Assembly (NCBI RefSeq): GCF_025148635.1
Contig: NZ_CP102269.1
Span: 1,426,001-1,490,000 of the forward strand
Length of the DNA: 64,000 nt
DNA from: Butyricimonas virosa
GTDB taxonomy: Bacteria; Bacteroidota; Bacteroidia; Bacteroidales; Marinifilaceae
Reading direction: 5' to 3'
Below are positions 28,201 through 36,516 of this stretch, piece by piece. The notes beneath the pieces are model-generated. The model saw nothing but the letters and a program-made list of their open reading frames with translations, made no database searches and had not been told where the DNA came from. The position numbers and the translations under genes were made by a program. How positions within the stretch are numbered: position 1 is the first letter of the stretch; each line of letters opens with the position of its first letter.

Positions 28201-28476
28201 CAATGCAGTTTGTCCCCCGAAAGAAAGAAGAATACCATCCGGACGTTCCTTTTCGATCACCTGTTCCACGAATTCCGGTGTCACGGGTAAATAGTATATC
28301 TTGTCGGCTACCCCTTCCGATGTCTGTACCGTGGCTATATTCGGATTTATCAACACGCTGTAAATACCTTCTTCCCGAAGTGCTTTCAAAGCCTGTGATC
28401 CTGAATAATCAAACTCTCCGGCCTCCCCTATTTTCAACGCTCCCGATCCCAGAAGCAATACCTTTGCTATACCCAT
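25267..28476 (-). CDS. carB: Carbamoyl-phosphate synthase large subunit
   Basis: 1069 residues, normal length. There are two homologous ATP-grasp halves: first-half start KVLLLGSGALKIGEAGEFDY with TLGGLGSGFCSNKEEL; second-half start SVIVLGSGAYRIGSSVEFDW. The C-terminal MGS-like allosteric domain starts at KNILISSGPTRSKVELLNS. It makes carbamoyl phosphate from bicarbonate, ATP and the ammonia supplied by CarA, for pyrimidine and arginine synthesis. It lies 98 bp after carA on the same strand. The gap contains AT-rich direct repeats (ATTTTAGATT twice, 28481-28504). Confidence 0.98.
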   Translation of the reverse strand: MGIAKVLLLGSGALKIGEAGEFDYSGSQALKALREEGIYSVLINPNIATVQTSEGVADKIYYLPVTPEFVEQVIEKERPDGILLSFGGQTALNCGVALYKSGVLEKYNVQVLGTPVQAIIDTEDREIFAGKLAEINVKTPKSIAASDMEEAFAAVDKLGFPVIIRAAYTLGGLGSGFCSNKEELERLATSAFSYSPQVLVEESLKGWKEVEYEVVRDKYDNCITVCNMENFDPLGIHTGESIVVAPSQTLSNSEYHKLRSIAIKIIRHIGIVGECNVQYALDPNSEDYRVIEVNARLSRSSALASKATGYPLAFVAAKLGMGYGLHEIKNSVTKVTTACFEPALDYVVCKIPRWDLNKFEGVSKVIGSSMKSVGEIMAIGRSFEEAIQKGIRMIGQGMHGFVGNVLKIKDIDEELVNPTDSRIFAIAGAFDKGYSVEKIHELTKIDHWFLQRLENIHLLKEELSKFDKETDVSESLLRKAKQYGFSDFQIGRLTVKNTSLSHHEKMLKVRDYRKKLGVLPCVKQIDTLAGEYPAMTNYLYVTYNGFENDVKYEHDGRSVIVLGSGAYRIGSSVEFDWCGVSALNTIRKAGYRSVMINYNPETVSTDYDTCDRLYFDELSFERVMDIVELEESKGVIVSTGGQIPNNLAMRLHSQHVNILGTSPESIDRAEDRQKFSTMCDELGIDQPRWSELTSIEDIYHFVDTVGFPVLIRPSYVLSGAAMNVVSNKDELLHFLELAAEVSKDHPVVVSEFIEQAKEVEIDAVAQEGEVKAYAISEHVEFAGVHSGDATIVFPAQKLYVETIRRIKKIARSIAKELNISGPFNMQFLAKDNDIKVIECNLRASRSFPFVSKVLKYNFIDMATRIMLGEKVESLNKSVFDLDYVGVKASQFSFARLLKADPVLGVDMASTGEVGCIGENYYEAILKSMLSVGHRIPKKNILISSGPTRSKVELLNSTRMLIEKGYNIYSTAGTAKFFKENGIDTQILYWPDEDKEPNIMEYLHDRKIDLVINIPKNHTKRELDNGYKIRRAAVDYNIPLITNARLASAFIYAICKVDPTEIAIKSWDEY

Positions 28477-28574
28477 TCTTATTTTAGATTTAAAATTTTA
28501 GATTATAACCCACTAATCACCCCGCTTTTACTCATAAATCGTAATTAATCAATCGTAAATTAATTTGTTTTCAA

Positions 28575-29657
28575 TTACTTTTTTGATGTTTTCATTGCAG
28601 CAATAAAATTGTCAAAAAGAAACTCCGTATCCACAGGACCACTCGATGCCTCCGGGTGAAATTGAGCCGAGAAAAAAAGTTTTTTCTTATGCCGGATGCC
28701 CTCGTTTGTGCCGTCATTCACGTTCACGAACAGCGGTTCCCAGTCAGTGGGAAGTGTTGTCTCATCTATCGCAAATCCATGATTCTGGGAAGTAATATAA
28801 CAACGGGTTCCACCGGGGTTCATGACCGGTTGATTGTGACTTCTATGACCGTATTTTAATTTATAGGTAGAGGCCCCGGCAGCCCTTGCCATGAGTTGAT
28901 TTCCCAAACAAATACCCATGATAGGGGTATTTCCTTTCAATGCTTTCCGTATATGCTCTATCGTTTCCTCGCAACGAGAGGGATCTCCCGGCCCATTAGA
29001 AAGAAAAATACCATCGAATTTTTCCTTCGTGAAATCGTAATTCCACGGAACTCGTTTCACGGTAACATCCCGTTTTAACAAGCATCGCAATATATTGTTT
29101 TTTACCCCGCAATCCACCAAAACCACTTTATATTTCCCATTCCCGTATTCCATAATCTTTTTCGTGGAAACCTCGGCAACGATATTGTCTTTGTTCGGAT
29201 CGTAAAAGGGTATGTCTTCATCATCAAACAGTATCTTACCCAGCATCGCTCCATGATCCCTTAATTTTTGGGTTAATGCTCGGGTATCTATACCAAAAAG
29301 CCCCGGAATCTGTTGTTCTTTTAACCAATCTCCGAGACTTTTTTGTGAATTCCAATGACTATACCGGGAAGAGTAATCCGAAATGACCAAAGCTTTACAA
29401 TGAATCTTATCCGACTCGAAGAACTTGGATATTCCGTCTCGTTCGTCATCGACCGGGACCCCGTAATTTCCAATCATGGGATAAGTCGGAACCAGAATTT
29501 GCCCCCTATAAGAAGGGTCTGTTAAACTCTCTGGATAACCGGTCATTGCCGTATAAAAAACAACTTCCCCGGACACCGATTTCTCGTAACCAAAGGAAGT
29601 TCCCTCATAAACTGTCCCGTCTTCTAAAACGAGACGGGCTTTCTTTAATTCATGCAT
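28575..29657 (-). CDS. carA: Carbamoyl-phosphate synthase small (glutaminase) subunit
   Basis: 360 residues. The N-terminal CPSase domain (ARLVLEDGTVYEGTSFGYEK, TAMTGYPESLTDPSYRGQIL) is followed by a class I glutamine amidotransferase domain with nucleophile Cys in MGICLGNQLMARA and the His/Glu pair in SAQFHPEASSGP. It hydrolyses glutamine and channels ammonia to CarB. It is transcribed divergently from argR from a well-matched promoter at 29695-29725, a layout consistent with arginine control. Confidence 0.98.
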   Translation of the reverse strand: MHELKKARLVLEDGTVYEGTSFGYEKSVSGEVVFYTAMTGYPESLTDPSYRGQILVPTYPMIGNYGVPVDDERDGISKFFESDKIHCKALVISDYSSRYSHWNSQKSLGDWLKEQQIPGLFGIDTRALTQKLRDHGAMLGKILFDDEDIPFYDPNKDNIVAEVSTKKIMEYGNGKYKVVLVDCGVKNNILRCLLKRDVTVKRVPWNYDFTKEKFDGIFLSNGPGDPSRCEETIEHIRKALKGNTPIMGICLGNQLMARAAGASTYKLKYGHRSHNQPVMNPGGTRCYITSQNHGFAIDETTLPTDWEPLFVNVNDGTNEGIRHKKKLFFSAQFHPEASSGPVDTEFLFDNFIAAMKTSKK

Positions 29658-29694
29658 ATTTATTCAATCAATCAACTATAAATTAAATTTTATG

Positions 29695-29725
29695 CAAAAA
29701 TACAGTGAATATATGAATTTACAAA
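29695..29725 (-). promoter_or_regulatory. carA promoter with a possible ArgR half-site
   Basis: Minus-strand TTTG (29725-29722), 19 bases, TATTTTTG (29702-29695). The spacer contains TGAATATATGAATT, which partly resembles the ARG box (TGAAT-WWWW-ATTCA). The promoter is well supported; the operator is weak. Confidence 0.55.
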
Positions 29726-29912
29726 GCATATTTATGAAAATAAATATTTTTAAGATTACAGGAATATCAACACACTGTATTCAAAAACTTATTAAACCGT
29801 GATGACAGGTATCGACTTTATTCTCATCGTGCCACTTCCAAATGCCTCGCATCCGCATAATATACCCTGCTATTAAGGTTGTAATATCCTCTCTTTATTT
29901 TATATTCCCATA

Positions 29913-29942
29913 TTGAATATAAAACAAATTTCCCTAACTTTG
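29913..29942 (+). promoter_or_regulatory. argR promoter
   Basis: TTG (29913-29915), 19 bases, TAACTTTG (29935-29942), 21 bp before the argR ATG. A TTGAATATAAAA stretch overlaps it and could serve autoregulation. The rest of the 306-bp carA-argR gap shows nothing else I can support. Confidence 0.6.
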
Positions 29943-29963
29943 TGAGGCGTAATATAAACACCT

Positions 29964-30443
29964 ATGAGAAATAAAACGAAACGCCTATTGGCCATTCGAA
30001 AACTTATTGAGAACGAACAGATCTGCTCGCAGGAAGAACTATTGTTCAGACTAAAAGAACTAAATGTAGAGGCAACGCAAAGTACGTTATCACGCGATCT
30101 TAAATTTATGAGAGTAGCTAAAATACCTCACAAAGATAAAGGTTACATATATATTATTCCGGACAGTATTCAGAATGAACAAACCGATGAAAAAGCATCC
30201 ACCATCGTGACGGACGCCATTTCAAGCATTGATTTTTCAGGGAATATTGCCGTGATGAAAACTCTTCCCGGATATGCGAAAGCCGTGACCGTTCTAATTG
30301 ATAATGAAAATTATTTTGAGGTACTAGGAACTATCGGCGGTGACGATACAGTTCTTATTGTCATGCGGGAAGGCGTTACCCATAACGAGTTACTGGATGC
30401 TCTCTCGTCTATACACGCTAATATTCATTCACTATTTAAATAA
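29964..30443 (+). CDS. argR: Arginine repressor ArgR
   Basis: 159 residues. The N-terminal winged helix is SQEELLFRLKELNVEATQST with LSRDLKFMRVAKI. The C-terminal hexamerisation and arginine-binding domain includes VLGTIGGDDTVLIVMRE, where the family has GTIAGDDT. It senses arginine and represses biosynthetic genes; the divergent carAB is the obvious local target. The length is normal. Confidence 0.95.
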   Translation: MRNKTKRLLAIRKLIENEQICSQEELLFRLKELNVEATQSTLSRDLKFMRVAKIPHKDKGYIYIIPDSIQNEQTDEKASTIVTDAISSIDFSGNIAVMKTLPGYAKAVTVLIDNENYFEVLGTIGGDDTVLIVMREGVTHNELLDALSSIHANIHSLFK

Positions 30444-30527
30444 TCATTTTGAATTTTCAACTTTCAATTTTGCATTATATCGAAAATAGTTTGTAAACTT
30501 GCACCCCGTATTTTCAAGAATATAAGC

Positions 30528-31367
30528 ATGAATATTATAACTAAGAAAACGGAATTAAGCACCGTTATCGAGAAGTTGAAGAGTGAGGGAAAAACGGTGG
30601 GTTTAGTGCCAACAATGGGTGCACTTCACGAAGGTCACATATCCCTCGTGAAAGCGTGTAAAAAAGGAAATGATATTGCCGTGGTCAGCGTATTCGTGAA
30701 CCCGACGCAGTTTAATGATAAAGAAGATTTGAAACGTTATCCCCGTACGCTGGACAAAGATGTAGCTTTACTAGAAAAAAACGGATGTGATTACGTGTTC
30801 GCTCCCAGCGTGGAGGAGATGTACCCGGAAGAAGATACACGTGTATTTAACTTCGGATACGTGGAAAGTGTTATGGAAGGAGCAAAACGTCCGGGACATT
30901 TTAATGGCGTGGGACAAATCGTAAGCAAATTATTCGACATTGTACGGCCACACCGGGCATATTTCGGAATGAAGGATTTCCAGCAAATCGCAGTGATTAA
31001 AAACATGGTGAAACAATTACATTATGATCTCGAAATTGTTTCATGCCCTATCATCCGGGAAACAGACGGGCTGGCCATGAGTTCCAGAAATACTTTACTG
31101 GAACCGGAATACAGGAAAAATGCCCCGCATATTCATAAAGTACTCGAAGAAGCTACTCACTTAACTTCCCAAATGAACGTGGAAGAATTAAAAAAATGGG
31201 TAGTAGACGAAATCAATAAAAACCCTTATCTGGAAACTGAATATTTTGAGATCGTGGACGACACAGAACTGAAAACTATTCAAGACTGGAGTGAAAACAA
31301 TGTAAAAGTTGGATGCATTGCGGTTTATGCCGGTAAAATCCGATTAATTGATAATATTGTATTTTAA
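30528..31367 (+). CDS. panC: Pantothenate synthetase (pantoate-beta-alanine ligase)
   Basis: 279 residues. The HIGH-type ATP-binding segment is LVPTMGALHEGHISLV. VNPTQFNDKEDL, the pantoate site KRPGHFNGVGQIVSKL, AYFGMKDFQQ and the KMSKS-like TDGLAMSSRN follow. It joins pantoate and beta-alanine to pantothenate using ATP. panD, which supplies beta-alanine, follows after 12 bp, so the two form an operon. Confidence 0.97.
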   Translation: MNIITKKTELSTVIEKLKSEGKTVGLVPTMGALHEGHISLVKACKKGNDIAVVSVFVNPTQFNDKEDLKRYPRTLDKDVALLEKNGCDYVFAPSVEEMYPEEDTRVFNFGYVESVMEGAKRPGHFNGVGQIVSKLFDIVRPHRAYFGMKDFQQIAVIKNMVKQLHYDLEIVSCPIIRETDGLAMSSRNTLLEPEYRKNAPHIHKVLEEATHLTSQMNVEELKKWVVDEINKNPYLETEYFEIVDDTELKTIQDWSENNVKVGCIAVYAGKIRLIDNIVF

Positions 31368-31379
31368 ACTAACACGAAG

Positions 31380-31730
31380 ATGTTTATAGAAGTAGTAAAA
31401 TCTAAACTTCATAAGGTTACCGTTACTGATGCTAACCTTCAGTACGTGGGCAGTATCACTATTGATGAAGCTCTGTTAGAGGCAGCTAACATGATCGAAA
31501 ACGAAAAAGTTCAGATCGTGAACATTAACAATGGTGAGAGATTCGATACCTATATCATCAAAGGAGAACGTAATTCGGGTATTATTTGCCTGAATGGTCC
31601 GGCAGCACGTAAATGTGCCGTGGGTGACGTGATCATTATTATCTCATACGCTTCAATGGATTTTGAAGAGGCTAAATCACACAAACCTACGTTGGTTTTC
31701 CCGGACACCGCAACTAATAAACTTATTTGA
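31380..31730 (+). CDS. panD: Aspartate 1-decarboxylase proenzyme
   Basis: 116 residues. The self-cleavage site is the Gly-Ser pair in LQYVGSITIDEALL near residue 25, which creates the pyruvoyl cofactor. GERFDTYIIKGERNSG and NGPAARKCAVGD match the conserved barrel. It makes beta-alanine from aspartate for PanC. Confidence 0.97.
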   Translation: MFIEVVKSKLHKVTVTDANLQYVGSITIDEALLEAANMIENEKVQIVNINNGERFDTYIIKGERNSGIICLNGPAARKCAVGDVIIIISYASMDFEEAKSHKPTLVFPDTATNKLI

Positions 31731-31736
31731 CATATC

Positions 31737-32228
31737 ATGGATTATTTATCACTTATCGAGAAAAAAATCGCATATACGACAAAAGAAGCTGAAAATACAC
31801 TGAGTATGTGGAGATTCAAAAATGATAAGATCGTTTTCACAAACGGTTGCTTTGATATTCTCCATAAAGGACATATAGAATACTTGGCTAAAGCGGCTTC
31901 TCTGGGGACTAAATTGGTGATCGGATTGAACACTGATGCTTCTGTAAAGCGATTGAAAGGAGATTCCAGACCTGTAAACGACGAGAATGCTCGAGCATTA
32001 TTATTAGCTTCTCTTGTATTCGTTGATGAAGTGATCTTTTTCGATACGGACACTCCTCGTGATCTGATTGATTTTGTTCAACCAGACGTGTTGGTAAAAG
32101 GGGGAGATTATAAACCTGAAGAAATTGTAGGTCACGATATAGTAAAAGCCAAAGGGGGAGAAGTGATCACTATTGATTTTATCGAAGGATATTCAACTAC
32201 CGCTACAATCGAAAAGATGAAAAAATAA
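31737..32228 (+). CDS. rfaE2: D-glycero-beta-D-manno-heptose 1-phosphate adenylyltransferase
   Basis: 163 residues. A stand-alone cytidylyltransferase-fold domain has FTNGCFDILHKGHIEYLAKA (HxGH motif), GLNTDASVKRLKGDSRPVND and the family end EGYSTTATIEKM. It adds AMP to heptose 1-phosphate, making ADP-heptose for lipopolysaccharide. In this group the kinase domain (HldE N-terminus) is a separate gene, as here. It lies 6 bp after panD and ends at a strong terminator. Confidence 0.93.
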   Translation: MDYLSLIEKKIAYTTKEAENTLSMWRFKNDKIVFTNGCFDILHKGHIEYLAKAASLGTKLVIGLNTDASVKRLKGDSRPVNDENARALLLASLVFVDEVIFFDTDTPRDLIDFVQPDVLVKGGDYKPEEIVGHDIVKAKGGEVITIDFIEGYSTTATIEKMKK

Positions 32229-32270
32229 TCGTGTATTTCTTTTTAAGAGATAACACATTCTGTCATAATA

Positions 32271-32312
32271 AATTGGAAATAGAATTTTATTATATTCTAT
32301 TTCCAATTTTTT
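32271..32312 (+). terminator. Terminator of the argR-panCD-rfaE2 group
   Basis: A perfect 15-bp stem AATTGGAAATAGAAT / ATTCTATTTCCAATT with an 8-base loop, followed by a T run. Confidence 0.88.
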
Positions 32313-32790
32313 ATATTCTACCTGTTAGTAACTGTTAATATCTCGTGTATTTATGGTGGAATAAAAAAGAACTAAAAAGAATAACTTTATTTTGATTTCT
32401 CGATTTCGAATTCAAGTAATAATAGAATTAAAAAATGCAAGAATAGTTATTCAAATTATTCCAATTCCTTTCTACAAAATACTAACATCAATTCACGAGA
32501 ATTTCACCAAATACTTTTTCAAAGTCTATTTTACTAACAATTGTGGATAACTTAAAAATAGATCTCATTATCAAGTATTAATAAAATTATAACCTGTGAA
32601 TAACTCTCCACTCCATAAATAATAACGATTAAAACAAAAGAATCGCCTATTTTTTATACCAAAAACTCACAGTCTATCATAATACTCATATTTCTTTTTA
32701 AAAAAATAAAAGATAATATATATATGATATTGTTGTTGGGAACTTGTTACTTTTGTCTGTTGAATCACATTTAATGAAGACAAAGTTATT
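32313..32790. other. AT-rich intergenic region with DnaA boxes: candidate oriC
   Basis: 478 bp without a supportable gene. It contains a perfect DnaA box TGTGGATAA (32542-32550), a second TGTGAATAA (32595-32603), a one-mismatch inverse copy TTATTCAAA (32447-32455) and a very AT-rich run (32696-32730). Sampled lines to the left have C over G on the plus strand and lines to the right G over C. Gene direction also switches from mostly minus to mostly plus just before it. These are signs of a replication origin; none has been computed genome-wide. Confidence 0.45.
32748..32755 (+). promoter_or_regulatory. -7 element before the flippase gene
   Basis: TACTTTTG, 35 bp before the start codon; no TTTG at the expected -33 position. 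Confidence 0.35.
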
Positions 32791-34272
32791 ATGAATCCTT
32801 TAAAGAAACTAATGGGGGAAACCGTGATTTATGGTTTCTCGACAATACTTGGACGGTTTATAAATTGGTTGCTGGTTCCACTGTATACCAGGGTACTTTC
32901 TCCGGTCGATAATGGTATATTTACGAATTTAATGGGGTATGTCGCTTTATTAGTTGTATTGTTGACTTATGGTACGGAGACAGGATTCTTCCGCTTTGCA
33001 ACTAAAGATAATAAAGACCGGGTGTTTTCAACCTTATTGACTTCTTTACTTTTTACTTCGACTTTGTTTTTATTACTCTGTTTTTCGTTTCTCCCGCAAA
33101 TTGTCAGTTTTCTTGAGGTGGGGAACCACCCGATTTACTTCGTTTTATTGATTGTAACGATCGCGATTGACGTGGTGAGTACTTTGCCTTTCGCCCTATT
33201 GAGAATGGAAGGAAAAGCCCTTCGTTTCGGGGTTATTAAATTCGTGAATATAATCATTAACGTGGGGTTGAATTTATTTTTCTATTTGCTTTGTCCGTTT
33301 TTGGAGAAGAAAGGGATTTCTGTTCCTTTCTATCAGGCTGATGGTGGAGTTGTTTATATTTTCATTTCCTATTTGGTTTCTTCTATTTGTACGCTAGTGA
33401 TGTTGTTTCCTTATATTTTCCGGTTTAAATTTGTTTTCTCGTTTTCTTTGTTGAAAGATATTTTGAAATATTCATACCCGATCTTGATTGTAAGTGTTGC
33501 GGGAATGATTAATTTACAGGGGGATAAGATTTTAATGCCTAAAATTTTAGGAGATGGGGAAGAGGCTTTGGCTATTACCGGAATATACGGGGCTAGTTAT
33601 AAACTAGCTTTGGTAATGTATATTTTCACACAAGGTTTCCGCTTTGCTTTCGAACCTTTCTTTTTCAATTATGCCAAACATAGCGATTCCAAGAAAATAT
33701 ATCAGGATGTACTGCTCTATTTTACCGGATTCGGTTTAATGATATTTTTAGGGGTTATGTACTTTTTGGATGTATTAAAATATTTCTTAGGATCAGAATA
33801 TTTCAGCGGGTTGACGATATTGCCTTGGGTATTGATGGCTAATTTGTTCCAAGGAATTTACTATTCGTTGTCCTTGTGGTATAAATTGACGGATAAAACG
33901 ATATACGGAGCTTATATGGCGATTATCGGTTGCGTGATCACGATAGGAGGAAACGTGGTTTTCTTGCCGAAAATAGGTTTTATGGCTTCTGCCTACTCCG
34001 TTTTCACGTGTTTTTTAGTTATGACGATTTTATCTTTTATCCTGGGAAGACATTTTTACAAGATCAATTATGATATACCTAAGATTATTTTCTATTTTGC
34101 GATTTGTTTATTGTTCTATATTGTCGGTGGCTATATAAAATTTGACAATAACTTGGTGACTTGTTTGGCTCGTTTACCGTTATTCGTACTCTTCGTGTAT
34201 ATTTTTATAAAAAAAGAGATGAGTTTTTTACTGACAAAAGATTTTATGTACAAGTTAATTCATAAAAAATAG
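32791..34272 (+). CDS. Polysaccharide/lipid-linked oligosaccharide flippase (MATE/Wzx-like)
   Basis: 493 residues with about 14 hydrophobic segments spread over the whole length. The start KKLMGETVIYGFSTILGRFI is typical of Wzx-type exporters of the polysaccharide biosynthesis family. It probably moves a lipid-linked sugar intermediate across the inner membrane. Codon use is T- and G-rich, unlike the genes before 32.2 kb. It heads a run of plus-strand genes that continues with dut 62 bp later. Confidence 0.9.
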   Translation: MNPLKKLMGETVIYGFSTILGRFINWLLVPLYTRVLSPVDNGIFTNLMGYVALLVVLLTYGTETGFFRFATKDNKDRVFSTLLTSLLFTSTLFLLLCFSFLPQIVSFLEVGNHPIYFVLLIVTIAIDVVSTLPFALLRMEGKALRFGVIKFVNIIINVGLNLFFYLLCPFLEKKGISVPFYQADGGVVYIFISYLVSSICTLVMLFPYIFRFKFVFSFSLLKDILKYSYPILIVSVAGMINLQGDKILMPKILGDGEEALAITGIYGASYKLALVMYIFTQGFRFAFEPFFFNYAKHSDSKKIYQDVLLYFTGFGLMIFLGVMYFLDVLKYFLGSEYFSGLTILPWVLMANLFQGIYYSLSLWYKLTDKTIYGAYMAIIGCVITIGGNVVFLPKIGFMASAYSVFTCFLVMTILSFILGRHFYKINYDIPKIIFYFAICLLFYIVGGYIKFDNNLVTCLARLPLFVLFVYIFIKKEMSFLLTKDFMYKLIHKK

Positions 34273-34334
34273 CTATCTTAGCGCAATTTATGGAAGTAGT
34301 TAAAATGTGATTAACATACAAATTTACAGAGAGA

Positions 34335-34769
34335 ATGAAGATTAAAATAGTGAATAAATCGAAGCATCCGCTTCCGGAATATAAGACAAAATTATCTGCC
34401 GGTTTAGATATACGGGCTAATATTGATGAACCTATCATGTTGAAATCGTTGGAAAGGAAACTTGTTCCGACTGGTTTATTTATCGAATTACCTGATGGTT
34501 ACGAGGCTCAGATGCGTCCGCGGAGTGGATTGGCTTTAAACGAAGGAATCACTTTGTTGAATACTCCGGGAACGATTGACGCTGATTATAGAGGGGAAAT
34601 CGGGGTTATTTTAGTGAATTTGTCTCATGAAGTAACACAGATTAATGACGGGGACAGAATTTGCCAGATGGTGATTAATAAGGTTGAACAGGCTGAATTA
34701 ATTGAAGTGGAGGAATTGGGCGAAACGGAGAGAGGGAGAGGAGGTTTCGGTCACACGGGTAAACAATAA
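34335..34769 (+). CDS. dut: Deoxyuridine 5'-triphosphate nucleotidohydrolase
   Basis: 144 residues with all five dUTPase motifs: SAGLDIRA, RPRSGLAL, TPGTIDADYRGEIGVI, GDRICQMVI and the C-terminal RGRGGFGHTGK, which closes on the nucleotide. It hydrolyses dUTP to dUMP and keeps uracil out of DNA. The TPR protein gene starts 10 bp after the stop. Confidence 0.97.
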   Translation: MKIKIVNKSKHPLPEYKTKLSAGLDIRANIDEPIMLKSLERKLVPTGLFIELPDGYEAQMRPRSGLALNEGITLLNTPGTIDADYRGEIGVILVNLSHEVTQINDGDRICQMVINKVEQAELIEVEELGETERGRGGFGHTGKQ

Positions 34770-34779
34770 ATCATTTATA

Positions 34780-36516
34780 ATGACTAAACTAGGTCGATTA
34801 TTATTTGTTTTTTTATTGCTTTTGTGTACTACTCAGCTTTTTGCTGATAAAAAGAAAGTGGTAGAACCTACTTTAGAAGGTGAGGCTAAAGTACAGTTTG
34901 ATTATGCTTTCATGGAAGGGGTACGTTGTAAGGTTTTAGGTGACTTGAAATCTGCTATTGCCTATTTCGATCAGTGTATGAAAATTTATAACAAAAGTGC
35001 CGCGGTACGTTATGAATTATCTAGTATATTGGTATTAGGAGAGGATTATACGCTACCTTTACAACTGATGCGGGAGGCTGTGGAATTGGAGCCGACAAAT
35101 ATTTGGTATAATTTATTGTTGGCTAATATTTTGCAGAGAAAATCGATGATTGAAGAGGCCTGTAAGGTATATGATAAATTGATATTATTGCATCCCGAGA
35201 GAGAGGATTTTTATATCGTGGAGACTGATTTATATTCTTCTGTTGAGAAGTGGGATAAGGCTATAAACGTGTTGGACCGTTACGAGAAACAGTTTGGAAT
35301 AAGTGAGCCGGCTATTATTGAAAAGGCTAAATTATATTCCAAGATGGATGATGTAAAGAATGCTTCGGCGGAAATCATGAAGTTGGTGAAGAAATATCCT
35401 GAAAAAACAGATTATTTGGGTTTATTAGCCGAACTGTATTTGTCACATGATCAAGAGAAGAAAGGTCTTCAATTATTGAATAAAATCGTAAAAAATGATC
35501 CGGACAATGGTTTTGTGCGGCTTTATCTAGCTGATTATTATCGTACAAAGAATGATACTTTAAACACGGAAAAATATATTCGTTCGGCCTTGTTGAATGA
35601 TAAGGTTGAAAATGGATTGAAGGTTCAATATTTGCTGAAGTTATTAGTTAATCAAAACGATGCAAATATTTCTTTGGATCATATCTATTCTTATGTGCAA
35701 GTATTGTTAGAAAAATATCCTGAAGATATAGCCGTTAGGACTTTAAATGCTGATTTTTTGAAACGATATAATAGGCTGGAGGAATGTAAGGGTGAGCTGG
35801 AATTTCTTATTTCTAAGGAGAAAAATAATTATTTGATTTGGGAAGAGTTGTTGATGTTATATAATCAATTGGAAGACACGACTGCTATGTATCGTGGTGG
35901 GTTGGAATGTCTGAAATATTTCCCGAATGAGCCGTTACCTTACGTGATGATCAGTTTGCCTTTACTGATTCGAAAAGATTTAGAGAGAGCAAAGGGATAT
36001 TTGGAACAAGGACTTGACTTGTCTCCGGATAATTCTCCTATTAAGGCTCAGTTTTTTGCCTATCTTGGTGAAGTATATTATAAGCAGGATGGTGTTGAAC
36101 AGGCTTTTGCTATGTTTGACAGTACTTTGTTGATAAATCCAGGTGATATAATGACATTAAATAATTACAGCTATTATCTTTCATTGCGAAATGAGCATTT
36201 AGATAAAGCTGAAAAAATGATTTCAACGGCATTGAGTGCTGATCCGAATAATTCGACTTTTTTGGATACTTACGCTTGGGTCTTGTTTAAAAGTAAAAAT
36301 TATTCTTTGGCTAAATTTTATATGCGTTCAGCTATTGAGAACGAGAAGAACCCAAGTGGAGTTTTATATGAACACTATGGAGATATTTTATTCATGAACG
36401 GAGAAAAGGAGGAGGCTGTGAAAATGTGGCAGAAAGCATTGGAATTTAGAGATGAAGAATGTGGTGATTTAAAATATAAGATAGAGAATGGTTTATCGGT
36501 AGATCATGAGAAGTAG
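34780..36516 (+). CDS. Secreted TPR-repeat protein
   Basis: 578 residues from the ATG at 34780, chosen because MTKLGRLLFVFLLLLCTTQL is a signal peptide and it begins just after the dut stop; the frame is open further upstream within dut. Tetratricopeptide units run through the protein (for example AVRYELSSILVLGEDYTLPL, AYLGEVYYKQDGVEQAFAMF and YGDILFMNGEKEEAVKMW). Such proteins occur in a conserved Bacteroidota cluster with dut and the DUF4292 lipoprotein and are thought to act in the envelope. It overlaps the next gene by 11 bp. Confidence 0.9.
   Translation: MTKLGRLLFVFLLLLCTTQLFADKKKVVEPTLEGEAKVQFDYAFMEGVRCKVLGDLKSAIAYFDQCMKIYNKSAAVRYELSSILVLGEDYTLPLQLMREAVELEPTNIWYNLLLANILQRKSMIEEACKVYDKLILLHPEREDFYIVETDLYSSVEKWDKAINVLDRYEKQFGISEPAIIEKAKLYSKMDDVKNASAEIMKLVKKYPEKTDYLGLLAELYLSHDQEKKGLQLLNKIVKNDPDNGFVRLYLADYYRTKNDTLNTEKYIRSALLNDKVENGLKVQYLLKLLVNQNDANISLDHIYSYVQVLLEKYPEDIAVRTLNADFLKRYNRLEECKGELEFLISKEKNNYLIWEELLMLYNQLEDTTAMYRGGLECLKYFPNEPLPYVMISLPLLIRKDLERAKGYLEQGLDLSPDNSPIKAQFFAYLGEVYYKQDGVEQAFAMFDSTLLINPGDIMTLNNYSYYLSLRNEHLDKAEKMISTALSADPNNSTFLDTYAWVLFKSKNYSLAKFYMRSAIENEKNPSGVLYEHYGDILFMNGEKEEAVKMWQKALEFRDEECGDLKYKIENGLSVDHEK

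Noticed and set aside
34702..34779. Upstream start extending the TPR protein by 26 residues
   Set aside because: It is inside dut and would put a charged stretch before an obvious signal peptide.
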